A stretch of 64,000 nucleotides of DNA from DATAPE01 sp034667525 (lineage in GTDB: Bacteria; Actinomycetota; CADDZG01; WHSQ01): the NCBI GenBank assembly GCA_034667525.1, contig JAXDJO010000017.1:62001-126000 (forward strand), written 5' to 3'. Below, piece after piece: positions 33,004 through 41,410 of the stretch; positions within the stretch are counted from its first letter, which is position 1, and every line of letters begins with the position of its first letter. Made by a program: the position numbers and the translations under genes. The notes beneath the pieces were generated by a model. It saw nothing but the letters and a program-made list of their open reading frames with translations, searched no databases and had not been told where the DNA came from.

Positions 33004-34656
33004 TCAGCCGGTGGTTCGCCGGATCAGACCTTTGACGAAGGACAGCTCCTCGACGTGCACCGCCCGGCAGAGACCGAGATAGCTCGCGGCGCCGGCCGCC
33101 ACGCACGCGCCCAGCCCCAATGCCTGAGGCACAACCGACGCCGAGTCGATAAGACCATGGGTCACGGCGGTCATCAGCCACACGACCAGTCCCATACCTG
33201 CCGACGCGAGCCCTATGCGGCCCGCGCTTCGCGCCATCCGGCCGAGGTCCATGCCCCCGCCTCGCCGTTGTAAAGCAGCACCGAGCACACAGCCGGCCAG
33301 TCCGTATGAGAAAGCGTTCCCAGCGGCCAACCCCTGCACGTGCCACACGTGGAAGACGACGAGATTGATCGCAATAGCCACACCTACCGACAGCGCATTG
33401 ACGAGGAAAGGTGTCTTGGTGTCCTGGAGCGCGTAGAACCCCCTGAGGAAGAACTGAAAGAGCGCGAAGGGGACAAGTGCAAAGGCGAGGATACGCAGCA
33501 CTCCTGCAACAAGAGCTGTGGAGTGCGACTGCATAACGCCATGCTCCAGCAGCACGCGCACGATCGGTTGGGCCAGAACGATGAAACCGAGAGCGGTTGG
33601 CAGCATGAGCAATAGGAGGGATCGGACCCCGGTAGAGACGCGGTCGTGGAAGTCTTTCCAGCGCGCGTTGGCTGCCGCCTCGCTCATGCCTGGCAACAAC
33701 GCCGTGTTGATGGAGTACCCGAAGACGCCTTGCGGGAGCAGAAAAAAGGTGAACGCCACAAGATATGCGGAGAAGGCGCCTTTCTCGCCGTTGGCCAGCC
33801 ACTGCACGATGAGGAAGCCGATCTGATTGGTAGCGATCAGCGCAAGGGAGAACACCGAGAGCCGTCCGAGCTTGCGAACGGAAGGATGGCGCACCGATAT
33901 CGACAAGTGGTAGGTCCCCAATCCCCTCAGGAACGGGAGCAGTGCGACCCCTGCTGCAGCCACGCCAGCCGTCGTTCCCAGGCCGAGTACGAGAAGCTGC
34001 GTCTCGGTAACGTTACTTAGAGTCACCGATCCATAAGCTTGATGGAACGCGATGAAGACCGCGATCACCACGAGGTTGTTCAAGGCGGGGGTAAAACCCG
34101 GGGGCGCAAACTTGCCATGCGCGTTCAGTACCCCCGCCAGGATGAAGTACAGCGCATAGAAGATGACCTGCGGGATGAAAAGGCGCAAGAGGAACACGAT
34201 GGTCTCGTATTGCAGATGAGCGTCGGCTCCCTGCAATCGGGAGGCATAGAAGTGCGCCATCCAGGGAGCGGCCACGATCCCAAGAACAGCGACCCCCGCC
34301 AGCACGATCAGCGAAAAGTTGATGATTCCGCTCATCACTTCCCACGCCTTCTCGTTGCCCTCTTTCTCGAGCAGGTCAACGAAGACCGGAACGAAGACCG
34401 AGACCAGAACGCCCCCGAGCACCACTTCATAAATGATGTTGGGGACGGTGTTCGCAAGGTTGTACGAATCCGTGAGACGGGTTTCAGCTATCCCGATGGA
34501 GTAGGCGATGACCGCGAGCCGAAGCAGGCCGGTCACGCGGGAGAGCAGCGTTCCCACCGACATCAGGGCCGAAGCGCGCGTTAGCGAAGGCCGGCCGCGG
34601 CCTGCGATGGCAGCGTCGTCGGCGCCGAGGGACTTCGCGGGATCTACCTGCATCAT
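33004..34656 (-). CDS. murJ: Lipid II flippase MurJ (MviN family)
   Basis: A 550-residue polytopic protein of the MATE-like MOP superfamily. Family sequences are clear: LTRASALMSVGTLLSRVTGLLR at the N terminus, YNLANTVPNIIYEVVLGGVLVSVFVPVF, MWEVMSGIIN-type helix region, LPQGVFGYSINTALLPGMSEAAA and LLMLPTALGFIVLAQPIVRVLLEHG. About 14 helices fit. MurJ exports the peptidoglycan precursor lipid II. It lacks the C-terminal kinase-like extension of mycobacterial MviN. Downstream of msrA on the same strand, separated by a hairpin at 34716-34734. Confidence 0.93.
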   Translation of the reverse strand: MMQVDPAKSLGADDAAIAGRGRPSLTRASALMSVGTLLSRVTGLLRLAVIAYSIGIAETRLTDSYNLANTVPNIIYEVVLGGVLVSVFVPVFVDLLEKEGNEKAWEVMSGIINFSLIVLAGVAVLGIVAAPWMAHFYASRLQGADAHLQYETIVFLLRLFIPQVIFYALYFILAGVLNAHGKFAPPGFTPALNNLVVIAVFIAFHQAYGSVTLSNVTETQLLVLGLGTTAGVAAAGVALLPFLRGLGTYHLSISVRHPSVRKLGRLSVFSLALIATNQIGFLIVQWLANGEKGAFSAYLVAFTFFLLPQGVFGYSINTALLPGMSEAAANARWKDFHDRVSTGVRSLLLLMLPTALGFIVLAQPIVRVLLEHGVMQSHSTALVAGVLRILAFALVPFALFQFFLRGFYALQDTKTPFLVNALSVGVAIAINLVVFHVWHVQGLAAGNAFSYGLAGCVLGAALQRRGGGMDLGRMARSAGRIGLASAGMGLVVWLMTAVTHGLIDSASVVPQALGLGACVAAGAASYLGLCRAVHVEELSFVKGLIRRTTG

Positions 34657-34715
34657 CTGCAGGCTAAGTGCAAGGGCCTCTCCGAGGACGGTTTGCGCGC
34701 CTACATCGAAAGATC

Positions 34716-34734
34716 AGGCCCTCCCCGAGGGCCT
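34716..34734. terminator. Perfect hairpin between msrA and murJ
   Basis: AGGCCCTC (34716-34723) and GAGGGCCT (34727-34734) form an 8-bp stem with a three-base loop. It lies after the msrA stop and before murJ on the minus strand. There is no T-run on that strand beyond a short TTT, so it may attenuate or protect rather than fully end transcription. Confidence 0.45.
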
Positions 34735-34797
34735 GGTACCAAGCCTGCCCTTCTCGTTGGGCGGGACAGAGAGCCGCTTCGATGCTGCGGCGGTGGA

Positions 34798-35265
34798 TCA
34801 GATCCGGCAGGTCGAAAGGCCGCGCTTCTCCAGGTATTGCTGGTGGTAATCCTCTGCGGGATAGAACTTGGATGCGGGGGTGAGCTCGGTCACTATCGGA
34901 CGGCTCAGCTGGGTCTGGCGAAGCGCCTTGGATTTGAGCGCTGCCACGTACTGCTCCTCGTCGTGGAAGAAGATCGCCGACCGGTACTGCGTTCCGACGT
35001 CCGGCCCCTGCCGGTTGAGGGTGGTGGGGTCGTGGTTCTCCCAAAAGACAGTTAACAGGTCTTCGTGAGAGACCCGTTCGGGATCAAAGACGACTTCGAC
35101 AACTTCGGCGTGGCCGGTTGTATTCGAGCACACGTCCTCGTAGGTCGGGTTCTCGAGGGTCCCGCCCAGGTATCCAACCGAGGTCGATCTCACGCCCTGT
35201 ATCTGCCGAAAGGCGGCCTCGACGCCCCAGAAACATCCGGCTCCGAACGTAGCTTTCTGTTCCAA
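34798..35265 (-). CDS. msrA: Peptide methionine (S)-S-oxide reductase MsrA
   Basis: A 155-residue enzyme that repairs oxidised methionine in proteins. The catalytic motif GAGCFWGVEAAFRQ gives Cys11; the rest follows the family: VGYLGGTLENPTYEDVCSNTTGHAEVVEVVFDP, ENHDPTTLNRQGPDVGTQYRSAIF and YHQQYLEKRG. The resolving Cys could be the C-terminal Cys in STCRI. Start ATG fits the family start; an ORF extension is not needed. No msrB is seen next to it. Confidence 0.94.
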   Translation of the reverse strand: MEQKATFGAGCFWGVEAAFRQIQGVRSTSVGYLGGTLENPTYEDVCSNTTGHAEVVEVVFDPERVSHEDLLTVFWENHDPTTLNRQGPDVGTQYRSAIFFHDEEQYVAALKSKALRQTQLSRPIVTELTPASKFYPAEDYHQQYLEKRGLSTCRI

Positions 35266-35327
35266 TCTCTCTCCTTTCGAATCGCCGCTCCTCCTTGCCC
35301 AACCTGGAAGGGGGAGCCTTTGTTCCG

Positions 35328-37199
35328 TCAGGGCAAGGATCCGTCGTTGCCGATCGTCTCACGCCGCCGGGACATCGTTCGGGCGATGGCTTTGGCCAAG
35401 GGATCCTCCGCAAGCTCTTCGATGGTGCGGGGCAGGCTCATCGACCAGTTAGCTCTCTCACTGGTGGTGCCCGGGATGTTCGGACGCTCATTAACCGCCA
35501 GCGCATCCTCGAGTGTCGCGATCGCGATCCTGCTCGGAGCCTGGGCAAGCAACCTGTACGCACCTTCGATCACCGTTGCGACGTCGGCATCCCCTGCGCA
35601 GCCCACCAACCTTTGCAGTTTGTCGCGCATCGCGATCGCGGCGGCCGTGTGCGGCACTCCAAGCACCCGCTGTTGTTCTTCCAGATCGGCCCCCGTCCAT
35701 ACGCCGGCGATCGTCGGCAGGTCGTGATTCGTCACCGTCGCGAGCGCGAGCCGCGGGTAGTCGACAGGCTCACCCTCCTCGAACCACAGCACCCGATAAG
35801 AGAGCATGCCCCTGGTCGCCATCTCGCGTCGCACGACCGGCTCGACCGTTCCGAGGTCTTCTCCGATGATGTACGCCGCGGCACGGTGACTCTCGAGTGC
35901 CAGGATGTTAAGGAGGTCGCCCGCCGGATACCTCACGTAGGTGCCCGCGCTCGAAGGCATCCCCGATGGGATCCAGTAGAGGCGGAAAAGCCCCATCACG
36001 TGGTCAACGCGCAACCCCGATGCGTATCGGAGTGCGGCTCGCACGGTTTGGATGAACGGCTCGTATGCCGCAGCTTGCAGCTTCCATGGATCGAACGGAA
36101 CGAGTCCCCACCCCTGGCCGGCCTCGTTGAAGTCGTCGGGAGGCGCCCCAACTCCCATGCCGTCTGCAAACTGGTCCTGCCACATCCATGCGTCCGCCCC
36201 GTTGGGATCGACCCCTACCGGCAGGTCGTGGATCAGATCTATCTCCCGGTGCGGGCTCTTCATTTGCTCAGCGAGGAGCCACTGGAGCCATTCGTGGAAC
36301 AACACGCGCGTTTCGTTCTCGCCACGCCAGAGCTGCACTCGTGCGCGATCGAAACGCCGCAAACCCTCCGGCCACCTCGCCCTATCTCTGCCATAGCTTT
36401 CGCTGACGGCCATGAAGGCTGCAAAGTTGCCGAGCAGTTCTCCGCGCTCTTCTCGGTAGGCATCGAACCGCCGATCCCCCCGAAATTCGCTCCACAAGAG
36501 CTCGAGAGCGGCCATCTTGGCAGCAAGGACGGAGTCGCGATCGATCAGTGGTGCGGAGTTCAGCGCTCGCCCTCGACGCGATCGAGAGGCAAACTCGATG
36601 CCGGCGTCGTCAGCTCCCGGGACGTCCTCGATGCACAGGTACAAAGGATTGTGGAAGCACCTGCTGCTGGGGAAGTAGGGGCTCGCCTGTTGAGGAACGC
36701 TCGGGGATACGGCGTCCAGTGGATTCAGCAGGATGGCACCGACGCCGGCCGCCCTCGACCACCGGGCCAGCTCGAGCAGGTCGTGAAGATCTCCCATCCC
36801 CCAGCTTCGCTGCGACCGGGCGGCGTAAAGCTGAACCGCCCAGCCCCGCATGTCGAGATCCCTCGGAAGGAAGCAGGCGCCGGGGCTAACGATCAGCCGT
36901 GATGTCGTGGTGTCGTGGTGTACGAGCGTGTGGTACCCGAGCGGCAGCGCGGAGTCAAGCCGCCCATCGATGACGCGCTCGCGCCGGCCATCTTCCAGCT
37001 CGATCGCAACCGCGGTCTCGCTAGCTATCTCCTCGCCCTGAACCGTCACGCGGACACCTGACTCCGCGGGGCCCTCGGGGGTCGCGTCCATCGCCTCCAG
37101 GATGCGGGCGATGGTCTCGCCTGGAGCCTCGCGAACTACGCCCCCGTGATCCTCGTACCGTTCGGCTACACCCCATGCGGCAGGATCGGGTGCCCTCAC
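35328..37199 (-). CDS. malQ: 4-alpha-glucanotransferase (amylomaltase, GH77)
   Basis: About 623 residues. Transfers 1,4-alpha-glucan chains between maltodextrins. GH77 motifs in order: AVQLYAARSQRSWGMGDLHDLLELARWS, ASPYFPSSRCFHNPLYL, nucleophile region LRVDHVMGLFRLYWIPSG, acid/base IIGEDLGTV and TNHDLPTIAGVWTG. An N-terminal beta domain of about 180 residues matches long actinobacterial MalQ. Start at GTG 37199 is chosen because the family begins at PAAWGVAERYEDHGG; the 100 residues encoded further upstream are unlike any domain. A 16-codon ORF (37246-37196) overlaps this GTG by four bases and may couple translation. No msrA operon link beyond 62 bases. Confidence 0.92.
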   Translation of the reverse strand: MRAPDPAAWGVAERYEDHGGVVREAPGETIARILEAMDATPEGPAESGVRVTVQGEEIASETAVAIELEDGRRERVIDGRLDSALPLGYHTLVHHDTTTSRLIVSPGACFLPRDLDMRGWAVQLYAARSQRSWGMGDLHDLLELARWSRAAGVGAILLNPLDAVSPSVPQQASPYFPSSRCFHNPLYLCIEDVPGADDAGIEFASRSRRGRALNSAPLIDRDSVLAAKMAALELLWSEFRGDRRFDAYREERGELLGNFAAFMAVSESYGRDRARWPEGLRRFDRARVQLWRGENETRVLFHEWLQWLLAEQMKSPHREIDLIHDLPVGVDPNGADAWMWQDQFADGMGVGAPPDDFNEAGQGWGLVPFDPWKLQAAAYEPFIQTVRAALRYASGLRVDHVMGLFRLYWIPSGMPSSAGTYVRYPAGDLLNILALESHRAAAYIIGEDLGTVEPVVRREMATRGMLSYRVLWFEEGEPVDYPRLALATVTNHDLPTIAGVWTGADLEEQQRVLGVPHTAAAIAMRDKLQRLVGCAGDADVATVIEGAYRLLAQAPSRIAIATLEDALAVNERPNIPGTTSERANWSMSLPRTIEELAEDPLAKAIARTMSRRRETIGNDGSLP

Positions 37200-37659
37200 C
37201 ACACGGTGTGATCGCTGAAAGCGTCGAGTCCCTGGCAGATCGCCATTGTTCCGCACCTTCCCGTGGATGGGATCACGAACATCGGATCGTGTGTACCCTC
37301 CTGCATCGTGATCCCGCTTCGCAGGCTCGGTGAGCTGAGCTTTCGAACGGGAGTGGGTGAGCAGCGCCATTCTCGCCCACCAGCCTGGTGACGCTGGGAT
37401 CGTATCTCTACGCTCTGGACGGATCCCAGCTGGGGATGTCCCCGGGACGCGTCCCCCTGCGTGACGGCCGCGTCGTTTTCGCTGCAGCCGATGGAACCTC
37501 ATCATCTTCGATCGGAGTCATGGACCAACAGGACTCATCCGCTAGCCGTCGCGCCGGCCCTTTCGGTCCCAGGACTGGCCGCACAGCTGGAGCCGGACAG
37601 ATCGATCTCTTCCTCTCGGTTCTCGTGGAGAAGAGAGCGGTCTTGTTTGCCGCCGAGCG
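37200..37659. other. Intergenic stretch upstream of malQ
   Basis: On the minus strand, ATG 37246 after GGAAGGTG opens a 16-codon leader ORF (MAICQGLDAFSDHTVW) whose stop overlaps the malQ GTG (GTGA), a possible coupling peptide. Further up, all six frames have only short open stretches; a plus-strand frame from 37388 to 37663 has no site or recognisable domain. Frames appear broken, so it may be decayed coding DNA. No strong hairpin was seen. Confidence 0.35.
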
Positions 37660-37890
37660 TTAGCCGGCTGTGGTGTCGCCGTGATGCTGCAATTCATCCG
37701 GCAAGGGCTCACTTGAGCGGTGGACCCCCACAGCGATCATCAGCGCGCCCAAACCAAGGAGCGGCAGCGGCCAGATCCACCTGAGGTTCGCGTTCGTGAT
37801 GTCCACTCGGGTCAGAAGAAAAGCAAGACCTAGGCCTGCGAACAGCACACCGAAGATGAGCGAGAGGGGGTCTAGTGGATGTCTCTTCAT
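37660..37890 (-). CDS. Small two-helix membrane protein
   Basis: A 76-residue protein: basic start MKRHPLDPLS, helix LIFGVLFAGLGLAFLLTR, loop VDITNANLRWIWP, helix LLGLGALMIAVGVH, polar tail. AAAGGAACACC before the ATG is a good site. It lies 33 bases downstream of the PspC/LiaF-like gene, on the same strand, so both are probably one transcript. The layout resembles small integral proteins that accompany PspC/LiaF sensors; no named family. Confidence 0.75.
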   Translation of the reverse strand: MKRHPLDPLSLIFGVLFAGLGLAFLLTRVDITNANLRWIWPLPLLGLGALMIAVGVHRSSEPLPDELQHHGDTTAG

Positions 37891-37923
37891 GGTGTTCCTT
37901 TCTGTTGCGTTGGAGGTGTTCGG

Positions 37924-39177
37924 CTAGAGGGCCGGCAGGCCCGGCAGGGTGAAGCGGGGGTGGTTCGGAGGAGCCGTAGATCCCGGTGCGACGATCTGGT
38001 GGAATGTCTGGGGAGTAAAGCTCGGAAGCCAAGCGTGTGGAAAGCTGGTGATCGTTCCGGAGATCCTCTCGACCGTTATGTCACCGACTCCAGCTTGGAG
38101 ATGGAGCGCCAGCTGCCGAGCCGACGAGGCGGGATCCGCAGTGGTTTGAACGTGCACTCCCGTGCCGGCCTGCTGGTGTCCGAAGATGTTGACGCCTCCG
38201 ATGCCCGCTCGTCCGCTGATGTCGAGGGAGGTGTGGCGTGGCACGAAGATTCGTACTTCGCCCGCCCCGACCGTAGCTGTGATGTCGGTGGTACCGGGGC
38301 CAAGAGTTATCTGTCTGAGATCAAGCGTCAGTTGTCCGGCAGCGATGTGGTAATTCGATCGCAGCTCCGCCGCATTCTGCGGCTGGTACAGGAAGCGGCC
38401 CGCTCCTCCGGTCAGGGGGACGTGGACCAGGCTCGCCACCAACACGAATGGGATCAATAGCAATCCCAAAAAGACGAGGAGCCGGGATCGTCCCCGCCAC
38501 GCGCCGACGATCAGGCCCGCCCCGATCACTGCCAGGGGCAGCGCCAAGTATCGACCCAACGTGATGTGGACAGCATTGGCGGCGTCTAGGAGAGCGGCAG
38601 CTCCCAACGTCAACAGGACCGCAGCGACCGTGTACCAGCCAAGGGCAGAACGCTCTCGCGGAGGCCGTGGTGCGGCGATGGCACCCGGCTGTATCGCGGT
38701 GGTTGCATCTGCGGGAACGAGGCCGGCTGAGGGGTATCTCTCCGAAGCCGGCGACTCTCGTTCCGGGCGGGACTCGTGCTCCCGGAACAGGATGATGCCG
38801 AGGATCAACAGGGCTGCGCCCCACACGACCGGGGGCCGCCAGAGCCCTGCCTGTGAGAGCAACACCGCGCCTCCGGCGATGACGAACGCAACGCCGAGCC
38901 ATGGAGTGGTCCCGAATCTGCCGAAGAGGTCGTGCGCGTGGCTGGTCGCGGCGCCACCCTCCGGGATGATGAGCCATGCAAGCCCGTAGAGCAACAATCC
39001 GGAGCCGCCGATGATCGCCAGCGCGATGAACGCAATGCGAAAGACGATCGGATCAAGTCCGGTGTAGTCACCCAGACCAGTGCAGACTCCCGCGATCAGC
39101 TTATGGTCCCGTCGTCGGGTCAGCCTCCGCACCTGAGGAGGCGGTGGTGCTGCTGCGGTGACATCCTGGCTGCTCAT
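37924..39177 (-). CDS. PspC-domain membrane protein with C-terminal LiaF-like domain
   Basis: A 417-residue protein. The N-terminal PspC domain (LTRRRDHKLIAGVCTGLGDYTGLDPIVFRIAFIALAI) ends in a helix and LLYGLAWLIIPEGG; several more helices follow (to about residue 280), then a soluble, strand-rich C-terminal domain (ELRSNYHIAAGQLTLDLRQI, TDITATVGAGEVRIFVPRH, AGIGGVNIFGHQ) that matches the LiaF/DUF2154 fold. LiaF-type proteins keep the LiaSR pair silent until the envelope is stressed. ATG 39177 has GGAGGAG eight bases upstream; homology begins there. Divergent from the PspC-kinase gene across 193 bases, which strongly suggests they work together. Confidence 0.88.
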   Translation of the reverse strand: MSSQDVTAAAPPPPQVRRLTRRRDHKLIAGVCTGLGDYTGLDPIVFRIAFIALAIIGGSGLLLYGLAWLIIPEGGAATSHAHDLFGRFGTTPWLGVAFVIAGGAVLLSQAGLWRPPVVWGAALLILGIILFREHESRPERESPASERYPSAGLVPADATTAIQPGAIAAPRPPRERSALGWYTVAAVLLTLGAAALLDAANAVHITLGRYLALPLAVIGAGLIVGAWRGRSRLLVFLGLLLIPFVLVASLVHVPLTGGAGRFLYQPQNAAELRSNYHIAAGQLTLDLRQITLGPGTTDITATVGAGEVRIFVPRHTSLDISGRAGIGGVNIFGHQQAGTGVHVQTTADPASSARQLALHLQAGVGDITVERISGTITSFPHAWLPSFTPQTFHQIVAPGSTAPPNHPRFTLPGLPAL

Positions 39178-39370
39178 TGGGCGATCTCCTCCGTATCGTT
39201 CATCGGGTGGTGTCATGTCATGAGGATGCGCCAGAGAACCGCGTCGCACCATCCGGGATGTCCCTACATAAACCCTTGGACGGCCGGGACACCTGTAGGG
39301 GGATCCCCACTGTCGGGAGCTAGGGCGTCGTGAGAACATCGACCTAACCCCGGAACGACGATGAGGACCT

Positions 39371-40702
39371 ATGGCAGATATCGCTCCCGCAGCAGACTCC
39401 GACCGCGCGTCATCGGCCCGCGTCTCGGACGGAGCTTCGCCTCACCAACCGAGCCCCCCCGGCCCTGCTGCGGAACTGCGTCACCGCTCTGAGCGCCCAC
39501 AGCCTCCCGCCAGGGGCTTTGCCTTGTTCGTCCGGAGCCCTTCTGACCGCGTGCTGACCGGCGTCGCCGGAGGGCTGGCGGCGGTTTCGGGGCTCGATCC
39601 CTTGGTCATCCGCCTCGCCTTTGGAGTGCTGGCGCTTGCCGGCGGCGCGGGGATAGTTCTCTACTTGGTGCTGTGGTCGCTGAGCGGCGAAGGCTCGCCT
39701 CACGCGGCCCTCTCCTTGTCGCGAAGAGCCGCCACTCAGCGATTGATAGCGGTGGGGCTCATGCTGACTGGGACACTGCTGCTTCTGCGGGAAGCGGGTC
39801 TGTGGTTCGGCGATGCACTGGTGTGGCCGGGGATGGTTGCGGCCGTCGGCTCCACTTTGATCTGGACGCGGAGCGACGCAGACGAGCGGGCGCGTTGGTC
39901 GCGCCTCGCTTCGCGGCTGCCGGGCAGACCAGTGGAGACCGTGCTGCGGGGCAAGGTGTCGCCTCTGCGCGTGCTCGGTGGGGGATTCCTGATCGTCCTA
40001 GGGATGGCGGCCTTCCTTGCGGCCCACGACGCATTTGCCGCCATAAGGAACGTCCTCTTCGCCGTGGCGGTCACCGTCATCGGCGTTGCTCTGGTGTTCG
40101 GGCCCTGGTTGTGGCGCCTGGCCCGGCAGGTTTCCGACGAGCGGCGGGAGAGGATCCGCTCCGAGGAACGGGCCGAGATGGCGGCGCAGCTCCACGACTC
40201 CGTCCTCCAAACGCTCGCCCTCATCCAGCGGACGCCGGATCGAGAGGAGGCGGTGGCCCTTGCCAGGGGGCAGGAGCGCGAGCTTCGCGCATGGCTGTAC
40301 GGCCGTGCCGGAAAGACCGATCTCGTAAGCGCCGCCCTGGACCAGATGGCAGATCGTGTCGAGCAGCTTCATCACGTGCCGGTAGAGACCGTAGTCGTCG
40401 GTGATACGCGGATGGACGATCGCATCCGAGCGGTCGTCGATGCTTGCGGAGAGGCGACGATGAATGCAGCCAAGCATTCAGGTGCGAAGCAGATCGCGGT
40501 ATTCGTGGAGATCGAACCCGATCGGGTGACCGCCTATGTCAAGGACGATGGTCGTGGGTTCGATCGCTCAGAAATCCCCGGCGATCGACGGGGGATAACG
40601 GACTCGATCGAAGGGCGCATGCAGCGCAACGGAGGGAGTGCGTCGATCGTATCGACTCCCGGCGAGGGAACCGATGTCCAGCTCGAGCTGACACGGAGAT
40701 AG
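39371..40702 (+). CDS. PspC-domain sensor histidine kinase (LiaS-like)
   Basis: A 443-residue kinase. After a Pro/Ser-rich lead of about 50 residues is a PspC domain (SDRVLTGVAGGLAAVSGLDPLVIRLAFGVLALAG), more membrane helices to about 245, then a HisKA_3-type dimerisation box EMAAQLHDSVLQTLALIQRT with His275 and an HATPase_c with DDRIRAVVDACGEATMNAAKHSGA and the G box VKDDGRGFDRSEI. PspC-fused kinases of this type belong to actinobacterial envelope-stress systems. Paired with the LuxR-type regulator that starts two bases after its stop. Signal probably passes through the LiaF-like protein divergent to it. Confidence 0.9.
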   Translation: MADIAPAADSDRASSARVSDGASPHQPSPPGPAAELRHRSERPQPPARGFALFVRSPSDRVLTGVAGGLAAVSGLDPLVIRLAFGVLALAGGAGIVLYLVLWSLSGEGSPHAALSLSRRAATQRLIAVGLMLTGTLLLLREAGLWFGDALVWPGMVAAVGSTLIWTRSDADERARWSRLASRLPGRPVETVLRGKVSPLRVLGGGFLIVLGMAAFLAAHDAFAAIRNVLFAVAVTVIGVALVFGPWLWRLARQVSDERRERIRSEERAEMAAQLHDSVLQTLALIQRTPDREEAVALARGQERELRAWLYGRAGKTDLVSAALDQMADRVEQLHHVPVETVVVGDTRMDDRIRAVVDACGEATMNAAKHSGAKQIAVFVEIEPDRVTAYVKDDGRGFDRSEIPGDRRGITDSIEGRMQRNGGSASIVSTPGEGTDVQLELTRR

Positions 40703-40704
40703 TC

Positions 40705-41349
40705 ATGGCCACCGGCGAGATCCACGTGTTCCTGGTCGATGATCACCGGCTGTTCCTGTCGGGGGTCCGGTCGGAGCTCGGCTCCGACTTCATAGTCGAT
40801 GGGGAAGCCAGCGAGGTTGACGATGCCATAGCTCTGATCCGCGATACGCGGCCGGAAGTCGTCTTGGTCGATGTGCACATGCCCGGCGGAGGAGGAGCGG
40901 CCGTCATCGAAGCGGTTCTTCGGACACATCCAGATACGAGATTTCTTGCCCTCTCGGTTTCTGATGCTCCCGAAGACGTGATCGCGATCATCCGGGCCGG
41001 AGCTCGAGGATACGTAACGAAGACGATCGCTCCCCTAGAGCTGGCCGACGCCATCAAGTCGGTGCACAGCGGCGATGCGATCTTCTCCCCCCGGCTCGCG
41101 GGGTTCGTTCTGGATGCCTTCGGAGGGAACGGTCCCGAGATAGGAGATCCGGAGCTGGATCTACTGACGAATCGCGAGCGTGAGGTCCTGCGACTGATCG
41201 CACGCGGCTATCCATACAAAGAGATCGCGAAGCACCTGAGCCTGTCAGTGAAGACGATCGAGGCGCACGTCTCTGCGGTGTTGCGCAAGCTCCAACTGTC
41301 GAATCGCTACGAGCTGACCCGGTGGGCGACCGAACGGCGGATCGTTTGA
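40705..41349 (+). CDS. NarL/LuxR-family response regulator (LiaR-like)
   Basis: A 214-residue regulator. Receiver: IHVFLVDDHRLFLSGV (Asp12/Asp13), phospho-acceptor Asp56 in VVLVDVHMPGGGG, ending with the YVTKTIAPLEL lysine. LuxR-type HTH at about 150-210: LTNREREVLRLIARGYPYKEIAKHLSLSVKTIEAHVSAVLRKL. The true start is the ATG at 40705, two bases after the kinase stop; the open frame upstream lies inside the kinase gene. Forms the kinase-regulator pair of the LiaFSR-like locus. Confidence 0.94.
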   Translation: MATGEIHVFLVDDHRLFLSGVRSELGSDFIVDGEASEVDDAIALIRDTRPEVVLVDVHMPGGGGAAVIEAVLRTHPDTRFLALSVSDAPEDVIAIIRAGARGYVTKTIAPLELADAIKSVHSGDAIFSPRLAGFVLDAFGGNGPEIGDPELDLLTNREREVLRLIARGYPYKEIAKHLSLSVKTIEAHVSAVLRKLQLSNRYELTRWATERRIV

Positions 41350-41373
41350 TCCGCCGCCCGGCATCGACCTAGC

Positions 41374-41398
41374 GCGGGGGCTGCCTAACGGCCCCCGC
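41374..41398. terminator. Hairpin between two convergent genes
   Basis: GCGGGGGC (41374-41381) pairs with GCCCCCGC (41391-41398) across a nine-base loop. It lies in the 61 bases between the convergent ends of the regulator gene and the secreted phosphoesterase, so it may act as a terminator for both. No clear T-run on either side. Confidence 0.5.
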
Positions 41399-41410
41399 AG
41401 AGTGGATCTT

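Noticed and set aside
31369..33802. A long open frame on the minus strand antisense to the acyl-CoA ligase
   Set aside because: It is the shadow of a high-GC coding gene; composition is Arg/His-rich and no domain is visible.
35295..36902. A 535-codon plus-strand frame opposite malQ
   Set aside because: Antisense shadow of a clear GH77 gene; no domain, no ribosome binding site.
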